This document shows, piece by piece, positions 35,401 to 43,417 of a DNA stretch of 64,000 nt. The stretch is from Membranihabitans marinus (GTDB lineage Bacteria > Bacteroidota > Bacteroidia > Chitinophagales > Saprospiraceae), in contig NZ_JAJQYA010000026.1 of assembly GCF_021729155.1 (NCBI RefSeq), forward strand, positions 1 through 64,000, written 5' to 3'. Every line of letters begins with the position of its first letter. Position 1 is the stretch's first letter. Made by a program: the position numbers and the translations under genes. The notes beneath the pieces were generated by a model. It had not been told where the DNA came from and made no database searches. It worked only from the letters and a program-made list of their open reading frames with translations.

Positions 35401-36388
35401 AGCTTCGAGCTGTATCACAACCTATATAGTCATCTTGTGGACATCCAAGATCGGGATCTACCCACATGGCAAAAAACGTACTATCAATGCTCTGAGTGGC
35501 TCGATTAATCAATTTATACCGTTGAAAAGTCATATTGTTGATCTCATCATTGGTCGCATAAGCAAAGGCCTGTACCTGAACTTCCATTTGAATAGGATTA
35601 CCCTGGGTTTGAGAGTGAATCGCACCAGCATCGTTATATATCCAAAATATCATTTCATCTGGAAACTGAGGGGTTGGACAACCTCTGATTTCAATTATTG
35701 GATAGTCACCATCTAAGGGATCGTATGCAAAATCGTTATTGAAATCAAAATAACCCGCCAAACCTTGAGAAGTATTGGGCAAATCAAATCCGTGAATTCG
35801 CTTAAAATGAGGATTGCCCCGAGCCGGCCAGCCCAATACATCTTCAGGGATATCGTCTGCCGTAAGAGTAGTTCCATTCAATTGAGCAATTTCAAAGTCC
35901 CCAATAAACTGTCGAATGTTATCACCATTGACTACAAAATGCTTATCCCAATTGGCACATACATCGCGATCTACTGTGCCATCGGTTGGATTCAATGGAC
36001 CGGGCCAAAAATCATTGGCATTGGCCGTTCTAAATTGCTGAGCAGCCAATTTCAAATTCCCTACTGGATCGTATCCACCCAACCATACTGCACCAGCATA
36101 GATGGCCGACACTTCAGGAAGGCCAGATCCTGGCTCCACTTTGGGCACGATATATTTGCCATCGGTCAAATCCCACCATACGTCACCACCACCCAACAAA
36201 CGCGCTCTAACGTTGTTGATCGACATATCGATTTCTGATTTAGATGGGGCACAATCGGCTCTGTAGGTAAACTCTATCTCTGCCTTCTTATTATTCTTTT
36301 TGTAATCCTCCTTCAGCCAGTCGGGATGTATGGCGTAACCATTCAGCCCCAAAGCCAAAAAGAGTATTAATATTATATTTTGCTTCAT
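32459..36388 (-). CDS. Giant secreted/surface protein with C-terminal sorting-like domain
   Basis: 1309 residues from the ATG at 36388 (an alternative ATG four codons earlier overlaps the upstream stop). Signal peptide ends near GYA. The long extracellular part includes Asp-rich segments such as DNNGDGLPDPDGDGIGMG, likely calcium-binding. The C-terminal ~100 residues (VVPNPYFAYSSYES, then VTIYSLDGKLIRQY and GIPIASGLYIIHVNAYE) have the PNP...G.YI.H pattern of Bacteroidota FlnD-like/type IX sorting domains, though the final residues differ from the classical type A end. No enzyme domain recognised. It lies between a TonB receptor and a PorV-like protein in one operon. Confidence 0.82.
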   Translation of the reverse strand: MKQNIILILFLALGLNGYAIHPDWLKEDYKKNNKKAEIEFTYRADCAPSKSEIDMSINNVRARLLGGGDVWWDLTDGKYIVPKVEPGSGLPEVSAIYAGAVWLGGYDPVGNLKLAAQQFRTANANDFWPGPLNPTDGTVDRDVCANWDKHFVVNGDNIRQFIGDFEIAQLNGTTLTADDIPEDVLGWPARGNPHFKRIHGFDLPNTSQGLAGYFDFNNDFAYDPLDGDYPIIEIRGCPTPQFPDEMIFWIYNDAGAIHSQTQGNPIQMEVQVQAFAYATNDEINNMTFQRYKLINRATQSIDSTFFAMWVDPDLGCPQDDYIGCDTARSLAFVYNEDQVDGITGCECNGVNSYCNDIPMLGVDYFRGPLDENNVEIGMSSFTYYNNGGVGEWPDAQTDPEIAQEYYRYMSGSWKDGSPFTQGGDAYEIGGTPIDYAFTGRPNNSTEWSMCSANLNFGDRRTIQASGPFRLDPGAVNELIVGVVWVPDITDYPCPSIEPLLAADETAQALFDNCFDITDGPDAPDVDVVELDEELILILSNDITSNNYKEEYLEIDLKAPISLPEMEKSYVFEGYQVYQLANADVSASEIDNPEKARLIFQTDLANNVDQLVNWAPSPHPTSPGEILYEPTIEVLGQNNGLRHTFRVTEDQFSSGDRSLINHKKYYFMALAYGYNNYEDFDFKTGVGQRNPYLAGRRNVKVYTALPRPLTYTKTNAEYGSGIQITKVDGQGTGENYLNISQETRDAIMDGSYDGKLKYERGGAPIEVNIYNPLEVQNGQYLLRFVDSNMEDDVLDTDARWELINLDNPEDVLVSDRSIEALNEQAVSKYGFSITVGQVEQVGKTEDEDGGVIGGSIIFSDNNNPWLGWVEDDVQPFYNYLKTDLGEIDNKLDPNKAFGTSFNGLFPFYLADYRSSEEFYLSPGWFNFTGSSIMHERSSLETLNNVDIVFTSDKSKWSRCAVLETALPNYYQSDLGGVYKTIGNSLNLEMRGSPSVGKEDNNGDGLPDPDGDGIGMGWFPGYAIDVETGQRLNILFGENSVYSEVNDATLSSAGEIGGDMMWNPDGELIYPNGQPDASVYKSFGQHYIYVTNSAYDECAEIRTRLLPGTSFLSKIRAIEQFMWTGIPLTNGTMTSYAEGLIPNETTIQLRVNRPYAVYKDTEINRGHPAYEFDLSNVAANDLVEEGVDSTLRDINVVPNPYFAYSSYESTQFSNVVKITNLPPRCIVTIYSLDGKLIRQYKRDEQPLSNSGRINPGTSYKQVSPALEWDLNNSKGIPIASGLYIIHVNAYELGERTLKWFGVNRKFDPSGL

Positions 36389-36399
36389 TGTATTTCTCA

Positions 36400-39300
36400 T
36401 TAAAAGTCAATTCTACAACTGAAATAAATTCTTCGAGGTGCGTAAAACAAATTGGGATTATTTACCATAAAATTATAAGTATCGATATAAGCATCAGCAT
36501 CTCGCCCAGCCTGAATAACTGAGGAGCCGGCATCGGAGATATTGGCCAAACTGGATTCTCCATCTGGTGATTGTAAATACCCACTATCATAAGGCGATCC
36601 TGTCACGGGATAAACTGCGCTAGCATTGGCAGTATTTAAAATATTCAACACTCGAACCGAAAAATTGAGGAAAAGAGGTTGTTCTTTTTTTGATGTTGGC
36701 AAAACAAAACTCTTGTCCACCCTCATATCCAAAGTATAAGTCCAAGGTTTTCGAGCTCCATTAAACGAACCCGCAAATCCTGTACCGCCAAAAGGCGTCG
36801 CTTGAATCCTCTGGGTATAGGGACGTCCCGAAACCATAAAAGCTTGAAGATTGATCCCCGCATCGGCAAAAATATCTTTATCAAACCATCGCGGACCGTT
36901 ATAAGCCCGGCCATGTCCATATCTATAATCTAGAACAAGTTTTAGAGAATGTCTTTCATCGCGATCTACATAGGACAATGTCCTAATATTGCCTCTGGTG
37001 GTAAGACCGGCTTGAGAATTGGCATTAGATCCCGTCCCTTGAGCTATTTGCAAGGTATAATTGGCTTGCAAGGCTAGGTTTTGGGATTGTCGCAAATGAT
37101 ATTCCAGGGACATCCCTTTAATGGTTGCAAAATCGATATTGCTATAAGTGGTATATGTACTAATGGGAGAAGGCAAATAAAGATAGGTCCGCTGTTGGAT
37201 CATATCTCTAGATTCCTTATAAAATGCATTTATTTTAACAGCTGACAAAGGCGTCAACAACTGTTGAAAACCTACTTCATAGTTTATGGTTTTCTCTGAT
37301 TTTAAATTTCCGTTATTGATTGGGCTATTCGAATTATACACCCGGTCTTCAAAGTAATACCACTGTAGTGGAGTGGTAAAAGTATTGCTTGGTGGACGTT
37401 GAACCAATACATCATAATTGGCGAAGAAATTGGATTTTGCCGAGATGGGAAACGATACTGAAAATCTGGGCATCCAATTAAAGGTCGGTTTAAAATCTTC
37501 AAAAGAGTCGTCCGGATTATAGTTGTCACTTTTTATGTTATTGACTTTTTCATCGTAGTATTTGGGATAGACAATTTCTCCCCCAAAGATTAGATTGCCA
37601 TCATTGGCCGGAGTTCCATTGGCATAATACCATTGATCTCCGTCTCTATAAGCCTTTATTTTATCCGAACTACCACTTTCCACATAGACTTTAAAGTCGT
37701 CACCAATGGTAGATGGATGTTCGCCTCCGATACGCTCTTGATAATCACTGGCCGTCATTATGGGATAAAGTGAATAGGGATCCTTTAAGACCCTTGTATT
37801 GGCATCGTAATAATCAACTCTTAGCCCCACTCTAAAAATAATATCTTTATAGGAAAATTTGTCCTGAATATACGCGGCACCATAAATGGGTTCAAAAGAA
37901 GGATTGAGAAAGGTTCTTTCACCATTGGCATCTCGCCCGGTAAAAAAGTCATTGAATGTCACATCTTTCACTCGATTCCCCAAATAATCATAGCCATTGT
38001 AGCTAATCAATTGATTGTCGTTGAGTTCTAATGGCGAAAACAAATCGAGAGTCAACATATCTGGATCCAGGCCATCTACATTAATATAGTCATCGAGAGG
38101 AGTATTGGTCAATTCTCGTACCGCCTTATAAAATTTGGATCCAGGCAAATCTGTGATAAGTCGTGCAAACTCGGGATATAGAACCCCATCAATTAAACCC
38201 TGAAATTCACCGATAATATTAGTGGTATCAATTCCTATAATATGTCGATTGGCCTGTTGTCTTGCCAACAACCATAAGGTAAACGGATTCACAGTATAAC
38301 TACTCGAAGTTGTTTTTTCGTAATTCACCCCAATTTCTATAGCATGACGACCTTGATTGCCATTACCAGGGTATAAATCGAAACTTACACTGGCATTTAA
38401 ATTTTGTTTTTCGGTTTCTCCATAACCGTAGCTATTGTATACCGTCCCTACGTTGTTGTAAAATCCCCAAGGGCTTGTATAATTACTAGAAATAAACCCA
38501 TTATAGGTATTATACTGACCAAAATTGGACTGGTCAATATGGTTGTTGTAATTGGCCAGTACCGGATTGAAAATAGAAGGAGTAAAAGCCGACTCCATGA
38601 TTTGCAGATAACCGGCATGTGCCACCCCATCCAATGCTCCAGAGTATGTTGACTCCCCTTCTGCTGGGATCCAATTGAAGTCAAAGTTACCCACATGGCC
38701 ATATCGAAACAAATTGTCCTTATGTTGACTATCGTAAGAGGTAGATATACCGTATTCATATCCGCCATTGACAATAAAAGTTCCATTTCTTATAATGCCC
38801 TTATTGCCTTTGTTGTTGAGAAAGCGATGTCGGTACCGAAGGTTACCCCGATAAGTATCTCCCTCAGACTCGGGATTGTTGTTGCTGTTCAATACAGCGT
38901 AGCTCCTACTGGGATAAGTTGTATTTCCTCTTTTGGTATAATTTCCCGAAAAAGTAAGATCAATGTTCTTATTGATTCTACCATCGAGTTTTCCCGAAAG
39001 GTTATAGGAATTCGTTTGATTGTTGATATTGGCAGCATCGAAGTCGAAATCCTCATTATGCAAAAACTCTGCTCTAGAGAATAATGTCCCATCAATCATC
39101 ACCAATGGATCGGCTTCCAACTCTGACAATACCGAGGATTTCACAGTTGCATTGGGAATAATCCCGGGATTGCCATCCAATACATCTTGATAACGCCCAG
39201 CTACACGATATCCCAATATCGATTGTCCTTCTTTATTTTTCCAAATTGGACCACTGGCGTTGACGTTAATTTCATTGTAACCGAAGGCATCTAAATATTG

Positions 39301-40002
39301 AGAAGTTTCCAATTCTGCTCCGATTCTAAACACCTCGGAAGGCCCTTTGGTGGTGATGGAGACAATCCCTCCAGTCACGTCACCATATCTGGCTTCTACC
39401 CCACCGGTAATCACCTGCAATTGATCGATTTCACTCTGAGGGATGGATTGACTACTCACTCGAATACCATCGATATAGTAATTGGTGGCATTGGTTCTCG
39501 AACCGCGAATAGCCAAGGACTCCCCTCCGAACGAAGACACTCCCGAAGCTGTGGCCGCAAGGCTGTTGATTGATTTTGTGGGAAGGTTTCGGATCTGCTC
39601 ACCGGTAATAATACCTCCTGTGGTAGTGTTGTCTTGCTCTACCAGAGGAACTTTGTATTCCACTATCACAATTTGATCCAAAATTGTACCTGAACTAATG
39701 GCTATATCGACAACGGTATTTTTACCTGCCAATAGTACGACTCCTTCGATTTTTTTGGATTGATAGCCTACATAGCTAGCCACTACATCGTAATTTCCGG
39801 GATCTATATTGGACAAGACATAGCGTCCATTGTCGTCGGTTTCTGTACCCGCCACTAAAACATCATTTTTATATAAAGCCACCGTACCAAAAATAATGGC
39901 ATCACCTTGTGTCTCATCGGTAACTTGCCCTTCTAGGGAAGTCTGAGCCGTCAGTCCGGTCGTTATTAAAAACAACAATATGGTTAAAATTCTATACATC
40001 AT
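36400..40002 (-). CDS. TonB-dependent receptor with carboxypeptidase-regulatory-like domain
   Basis: 1200 residues. Signal peptide (1-19, ending TAQ), a carboxypeptidase-regulatory-like domain (about 20-110, GQVTDETQGDAIIFGTVALY), plug domain (IVEYKVPLVEQDNTTTGG, later ISSFGGESLAIRGSR and GGVEARYGDVTGGIVSITTKG) and a long barrel ending IYFSCRIDF. It is not a SusC: the VVGYG hallmark is absent and no SusD is nearby. First gene of the operon; its stop overlaps the next gene's upstream ATG by one base. Substrate unknown; the partner is the secreted protein encoded next. Confidence 0.93.
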   Translation of the reverse strand: MMYRILTILLFLITTGLTAQTSLEGQVTDETQGDAIIFGTVALYKNDVLVAGTETDDNGRYVLSNIDPGNYDVVASYVGYQSKKIEGVVLLAGKNTVVDIAISSGTILDQIVIVEYKVPLVEQDNTTTGGIITGEQIRNLPTKSINSLAATASGVSSFGGESLAIRGSRTNATNYYIDGIRVSSQSIPQSEIDQLQVITGGVEARYGDVTGGIVSITTKGPSEVFRIGAELETSQYLDAFGYNEINVNASGPIWKNKEGQSILGYRVAGRYQDVLDGNPGIIPNATVKSSVLSELEADPLVMIDGTLFSRAEFLHNEDFDFDAANINNQTNSYNLSGKLDGRINKNIDLTFSGNYTKRGNTTYPSRSYAVLNSNNNPESEGDTYRGNLRYRHRFLNNKGNKGIIRNGTFIVNGGYEYGISTSYDSQHKDNLFRYGHVGNFDFNWIPAEGESTYSGALDGVAHAGYLQIMESAFTPSIFNPVLANYNNHIDQSNFGQYNTYNGFISSNYTSPWGFYNNVGTVYNSYGYGETEKQNLNASVSFDLYPGNGNQGRHAIEIGVNYEKTTSSSYTVNPFTLWLLARQQANRHIIGIDTTNIIGEFQGLIDGVLYPEFARLITDLPGSKFYKAVRELTNTPLDDYINVDGLDPDMLTLDLFSPLELNDNQLISYNGYDYLGNRVKDVTFNDFFTGRDANGERTFLNPSFEPIYGAAYIQDKFSYKDIIFRVGLRVDYYDANTRVLKDPYSLYPIMTASDYQERIGGEHPSTIGDDFKVYVESGSSDKIKAYRDGDQWYYANGTPANDGNLIFGGEIVYPKYYDEKVNNIKSDNYNPDDSFEDFKPTFNWMPRFSVSFPISAKSNFFANYDVLVQRPPSNTFTTPLQWYYFEDRVYNSNSPINNGNLKSEKTINYEVGFQQLLTPLSAVKINAFYKESRDMIQQRTYLYLPSPISTYTTYSNIDFATIKGMSLEYHLRQSQNLALQANYTLQIAQGTGSNANSQAGLTTRGNIRTLSYVDRDERHSLKLVLDYRYGHGRAYNGPRWFDKDIFADAGINLQAFMVSGRPYTQRIQATPFGGTGFAGSFNGARKPWTYTLDMRVDKSFVLPTSKKEQPLFLNFSVRVLNILNTANASAVYPVTGSPYDSGYLQSPDGESSLANISDAGSSVIQAGRDADAYIDTYNFMVNNPNLFYAPRRIYFSCRIDF

Positions 40003-40071
40003 CTTTTTACTTTAATGCCGTATCAATGCATTTACTTTTATCGACATAACTGATACAGAATATCTTCAGTC

Positions 40072-40099
40072 ATGACAATACATTTACAAAAATTGTCAT
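40072..40099. promoter_or_regulatory. Inverted repeat upstream of the TonB-receptor operon
   Basis: ATGACAAT and ATTGTCAT, exact 8-base arms with 12 bases between, about 70 bases upstream of the start at 40002. Position and symmetry fit an operator. The regulator is unknown. The rest of the 290-base gap (40003-40293) holds no gene. Confidence 0.45.
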
Positions 40100-40293
40100 C
40101 CTCCGAGACTACACCTTGGCAAAGCTCGCAATGCAAACACATAAAACATATAAAACACCACAAAACAGCATTTTACATATGATCCTATTCCAGTATAAGC
40201 ATAAATATAGTTTAAAGATATAACATCTTTTACTAATCAAAACACAAACTTGCAATTCGAGTCCTAATCTAATAACGAAAAATAAGAAAAAAT

Positions 40294-41238
40294 TTAAAGT
40301 TGATAATGCGTTAAAATTTTATCTAATAGGATTTTAGCTAACTTATATTTAGACTCTGCGGTCCATCCTGCCACATGTGGACTGACTAGGACATTGGACA
40401 TGGAAAACAAATATTGAAAGCGCTCATTTTCTTCGGAAGTATAGGTATTGGGCTTTTCATTTTCAAAAACATCGAGGCAGGCTCCACCTACTTGATTCGA
40501 ATCCAATGCATCCAATAAATCAACGGTATCGATGACACTTCCCCGTGAGGTATTGACCAATAATACTCCGCGTTTGCATTTATTCAATAAACTTTTGTTG
40601 CATAAGTGCACTGTTTCGGGATTGAGGGGCAGATGAAAACTCAAGACATCGACTTGACTACAAACTTCCTCCAATGAAGCACACTCTGTCACATGAGGCC
40701 ATGGTTCTGCGTAATCGGTTTTGTACTTGTCATAGGCCAATACTTCCACTTCAAATCCAGACAATTTTTGCGCCAAAGCCGATCCTGTATGACCGAATCC
40801 TATGATGCCTACCTTCTTTCCCGACAATTCCACTCCTCTGTTTTTTTCGCGGTACCACAACATATTTTTCACTTCGGTATTGCAGCGGTACAAGTGATTC
40901 ATCCACATCAATATCATACCCATAGCGTGTTCGGCTACCGCATTGCAATTGCCATTGGGAGAATTAAATACAGCAATATTTCTTTCTGCGGTTGCGCGTT
41001 GGTCGATTATTTCCATCCCGCTTCCCAGACGGGCTACAAATTCCAATTGACTGGCTTGATCTAGAAAATGTCGATCCACTCTGATTTTACTATTGATGAC
41101 TATTCCGTGATAATCCTGCACTATAGTCAACACTTCGTCCAAGGTAGATTTTGGTCTATAGTCTACCTCAAATCCCTTTTTAATTAAGGTATTGAGTATA
41201 ACAGAATGTACGCCATCGGTAATCAGTATATTTTTCAT
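40294..41238 (-). CDS. D-2-hydroxyacid dehydrogenase (SerA/PGDH-like)
   Basis: 314 residues. NAD-binding Rossmann motif GFGHTGSALA (GxGxxG) near residue 146, substrate-side Arg in NTSRGSVID, Glu in VFENEKPN, and catalytic His in SPHVAGWT, all in the order of the D-isomer-specific 2-hydroxyacid dehydrogenases. It lacks a C-terminal ACT domain, so it is a short-form enzyme and may be a phosphoglycerate or other 2-oxoacid reductase. No biosynthetic neighbours identify the substrate. Confidence 0.93.
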   Translation of the reverse strand: MKNILITDGVHSVILNTLIKKGFEVDYRPKSTLDEVLTIVQDYHGIVINSKIRVDRHFLDQASQLEFVARLGSGMEIIDQRATAERNIAVFNSPNGNCNAVAEHAMGMILMWMNHLYRCNTEVKNMLWYREKNRGVELSGKKVGIIGFGHTGSALAQKLSGFEVEVLAYDKYKTDYAEPWPHVTECASLEEVCSQVDVLSFHLPLNPETVHLCNKSLLNKCKRGVLLVNTSRGSVIDTVDLLDALDSNQVGGACLDVFENEKPNTYTSEENERFQYLFSMSNVLVSPHVAGWTAESKYKLAKILLDKILTHYQL

Positions 41239-41585
41239 GGAATGTTTTTAAGGTGTTAGGGAATTGATTAAACCAAATTTAAAGATAGCATTTGAAATTT
41301 ATTTAAAATCATGTAAACGATGAAAAACCGGGTTGACCACCATGTTGCCGCGCCCAAAGTGTGGTATATCACTTTAATGTAGCAGAGTAATGACCGGGCT
41401 AAAATCCCCAAATTGACGAAATTTTTCTACTTGTGCTTTTATAATACATTAAATTAATATGGCGTTTAGATATCACGAATTCACCATTCATTGACATAAA
41501 AAATCAATCGATTAAGGATTTAAGACAGCCATGGCAGTCAACGACCAAAAATAATTCAGTATTTTGCTGGCAAATTAAAAAGAGG
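41239..41585. other. Divergent intergenic region, no gene seen
   Basis: About 350 bases between the dehydrogenase (leftward) and the lipoprotein (rightward); it should contain both promoters. A 90-codon frame on the minus strand overlaps the lipoprotein gene and is taken as a shadow. Confidence 0.45.
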
Positions 41586-42350
41586 GTGAAGAACAACAGC
41601 AAACCATACCACATACAACATGACGCAAACAAAGGGGCTGCGACCGTGTTTCGGACCGTCCTTTGGGGTATGGCCATAGTAGTGTCTCTATTGTTTTTTT
41701 CATGCCAGTCTAGACCACAGGTAAAACGATTGGGCAAACCTAAGATCACATCAAAATTTAGGTATTTAGAACACAATAAGGGTTTGGAAGGCCAGGTAGA
41801 TGTCTATCAACGCAACAAATTGGATTCTTTGGTTCCCGACCCGCAGCTGTATACTTTTTACAGGTCGGACAAGAGATTGCATTCGCGAAATATCGACAAC
41901 AACTATCACAGTTACAAGATCAGTGATACATTAACCGAATCGACCATAAAAATTCAACTCCGGCCTTGGAAAATCGATTTAAACCTCGAAATTCCCGAGA
42001 CTCCAAAAATGACATTTGATTCCATTTCTATCTCGAATGTAATGGTAGTTGACTGGACAAGTACGGAAGTAAACCGAGTTCTTCTTGAAAAAATGAAGGT
42101 CAATGCCGATGAGTCTTATGAGATTTCCATAGTGTTTACCGATACGGAAAAAACCACTTTGCTAAAGACTTCGCCATTGAGTGAGGGTAAAATTTTAATC
42201 ACCCCTGAGGAATTAATCAATTTCAAACCCGGCATTGGGTCTGTTTACACCATCATTCGAAAGCGAGAGCAAAAAGAATTGACTGCATTGGAATGGTCCA
42301 ATGAGATAGAGACCTATTCATCGAGCACAAGCATTACTTTTACGGAATAG
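41586..42350 (+). CDS. Unknown lipoprotein
   Basis: 254 residues from a GTG at 41586; the first ATG (41670) would leave a signal without positive charges, so GTG or another weak start is likely. Lipobox SLLFFSC is near residue 40. The mature part is beta-rich (STIKIQLRPWKIDLNLEIPE, then KILITPEELINFKPGIGS). No family recognised. The gene ends just before the hairpin array at 42.4 kb. Confidence 0.7.
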   Translation: MKNNSKPYHIQHDANKGAATVFRTVLWGMAIVVSLLFFSCQSRPQVKRLGKPKITSKFRYLEHNKGLEGQVDVYQRNKLDSLVPDPQLYTFYRSDKRLHSRNIDNNYHSYKISDTLTESTIKIQLRPWKIDLNLEIPETPKMTFDSISISNVMVVDWTSTEVNRVLLEKMKVNADESYEISIVFTDTEKTTLLKTSPLSEGKILITPEELINFKPGIGSVYTIIRKREQKELTALEWSNEIETYSSSTSITFTE

Positions 42351-42439
42351 AATAATACAATCTAAGACTCCTTTATTAATACAAACTATACAGGTTATTC
42401 ATAATAAAATTCTATAAATATTGAGATAGATTGCACTTG

Positions 42440-43250
42440 CTCGATTACGAATATGGTGCTGGGGAATGGCCACGGTCTCCGGCATGATTGAGTCTCTACG
42501 GTGAGGCGTGATTGCAACGAAATTCGATAGGTTTTAGCCATTGGCTTTCGGCAAAACAATCTAATATAACAAGAGAAAGTCCTGAAGGGGCGTAGTCTAA
42601 TAGCATAGGGTGAAACCCTATGAAAAGGATGCATTCCTAGAAAAAAGTCCTGAAGGGACGAGGGAAATCTATTCTTTTGTCAGAATTGCGAATTTATACA
42701 ATTTAAATGCTGGCAATAATGAGATAAACATGGATTTGTCACACTTTTTGCCCACCATCTCTTATGTCCCCCGCTGGCGGGATGACTGAATGTAGTTGCT
42801 CTTTAGAGCAACCCGATGGACTAAATGTCCATCGGATGAGGGAACCGGAGCCACTGTGCTCCGGGTGGGGAAGCCTCCGAATCGTGGGTGGGGAAGCCTG
42901 AAGGAACCGGAGCCACTGCGCTGCGGCATCGCTACCCCGTAAATCCACAACATACCTCATTTTTCTATTAAAATCAAAGAATGATGTGAATTGAATGATA
43001 CCAAGAATGGTGTTCATCATGGATTTGTCATGATTTTTGCAATTAGATATTGTATAATGGTTGTTAATATTGTATCTAGGTTAAAATAACATTTAATTCA
43101 TCCGTCCAAGAAAGTCTATAGAGCAAAAATCCCGCCAAATCAATCAGGTTTATCTATCCCGAGCCGCGCTAATAGCGCGGCTCTACAATGGTTTGAAATA
43201 ATAGCCCCTTCTCTCTTTGTATCTTATGTACAAATCTATGTGTTCCTTGT
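42440..43250. repeat. Repeat/hairpin array (locus 3)
   Basis: Includes the GAA-loop module (GTCCTGAAGGGGC, ATAGGGT-GAA-ACCCTAT, 42570-42660), a truncated spacer end at 42732, CCGATGGAC with loop TAAAT and GTTGCTCT/AGAGCAAC hairpins (42795-42840), a conserved linker CATTTTTCTATTAAAATCAA (42957 onward) and a complete TIR-bounded spacer at 43021-43141. Short frames here are not genes. It lies upstream of the fucosidase gene. Confidence 0.8.
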
Positions 43251-43350
43251 GGTGAATATTACCACCAGGGCCGAATGAGACGCAAAGCATTGAGGCTCTA
43301 ACTTGCTCCAAATCAACCATAAAAATTCGAAATATAACCGACAAATACAA

Positions 43351-43378
43351 TTGTATTTGGATTAAAAAGATAATTTGC
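43351..43378 (+). promoter_or_regulatory. Bacteroidota-type promoter for the fucosidase gene
   Basis: TTG at 43351-43353 and TAATTTGC at 43371-43378, 17 bases apart, resemble the Bacteroidota -33 TTTG and -7 TAnnTTTG boxes. Transcription would start near 43385, which rules out the TTG start there and supports the ATG at 43418. Confidence 0.45.
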
Positions 43379-43417
43379 AATATATTGAGTTTTTATTTTA
43401 CTAAATTTTCCCACCTC

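Noticed and set aside
42395-43020. Open frames of 63-93 codons in locus 3
   Set aside because: Composed of hairpin repeat sequence; no start context and no family.
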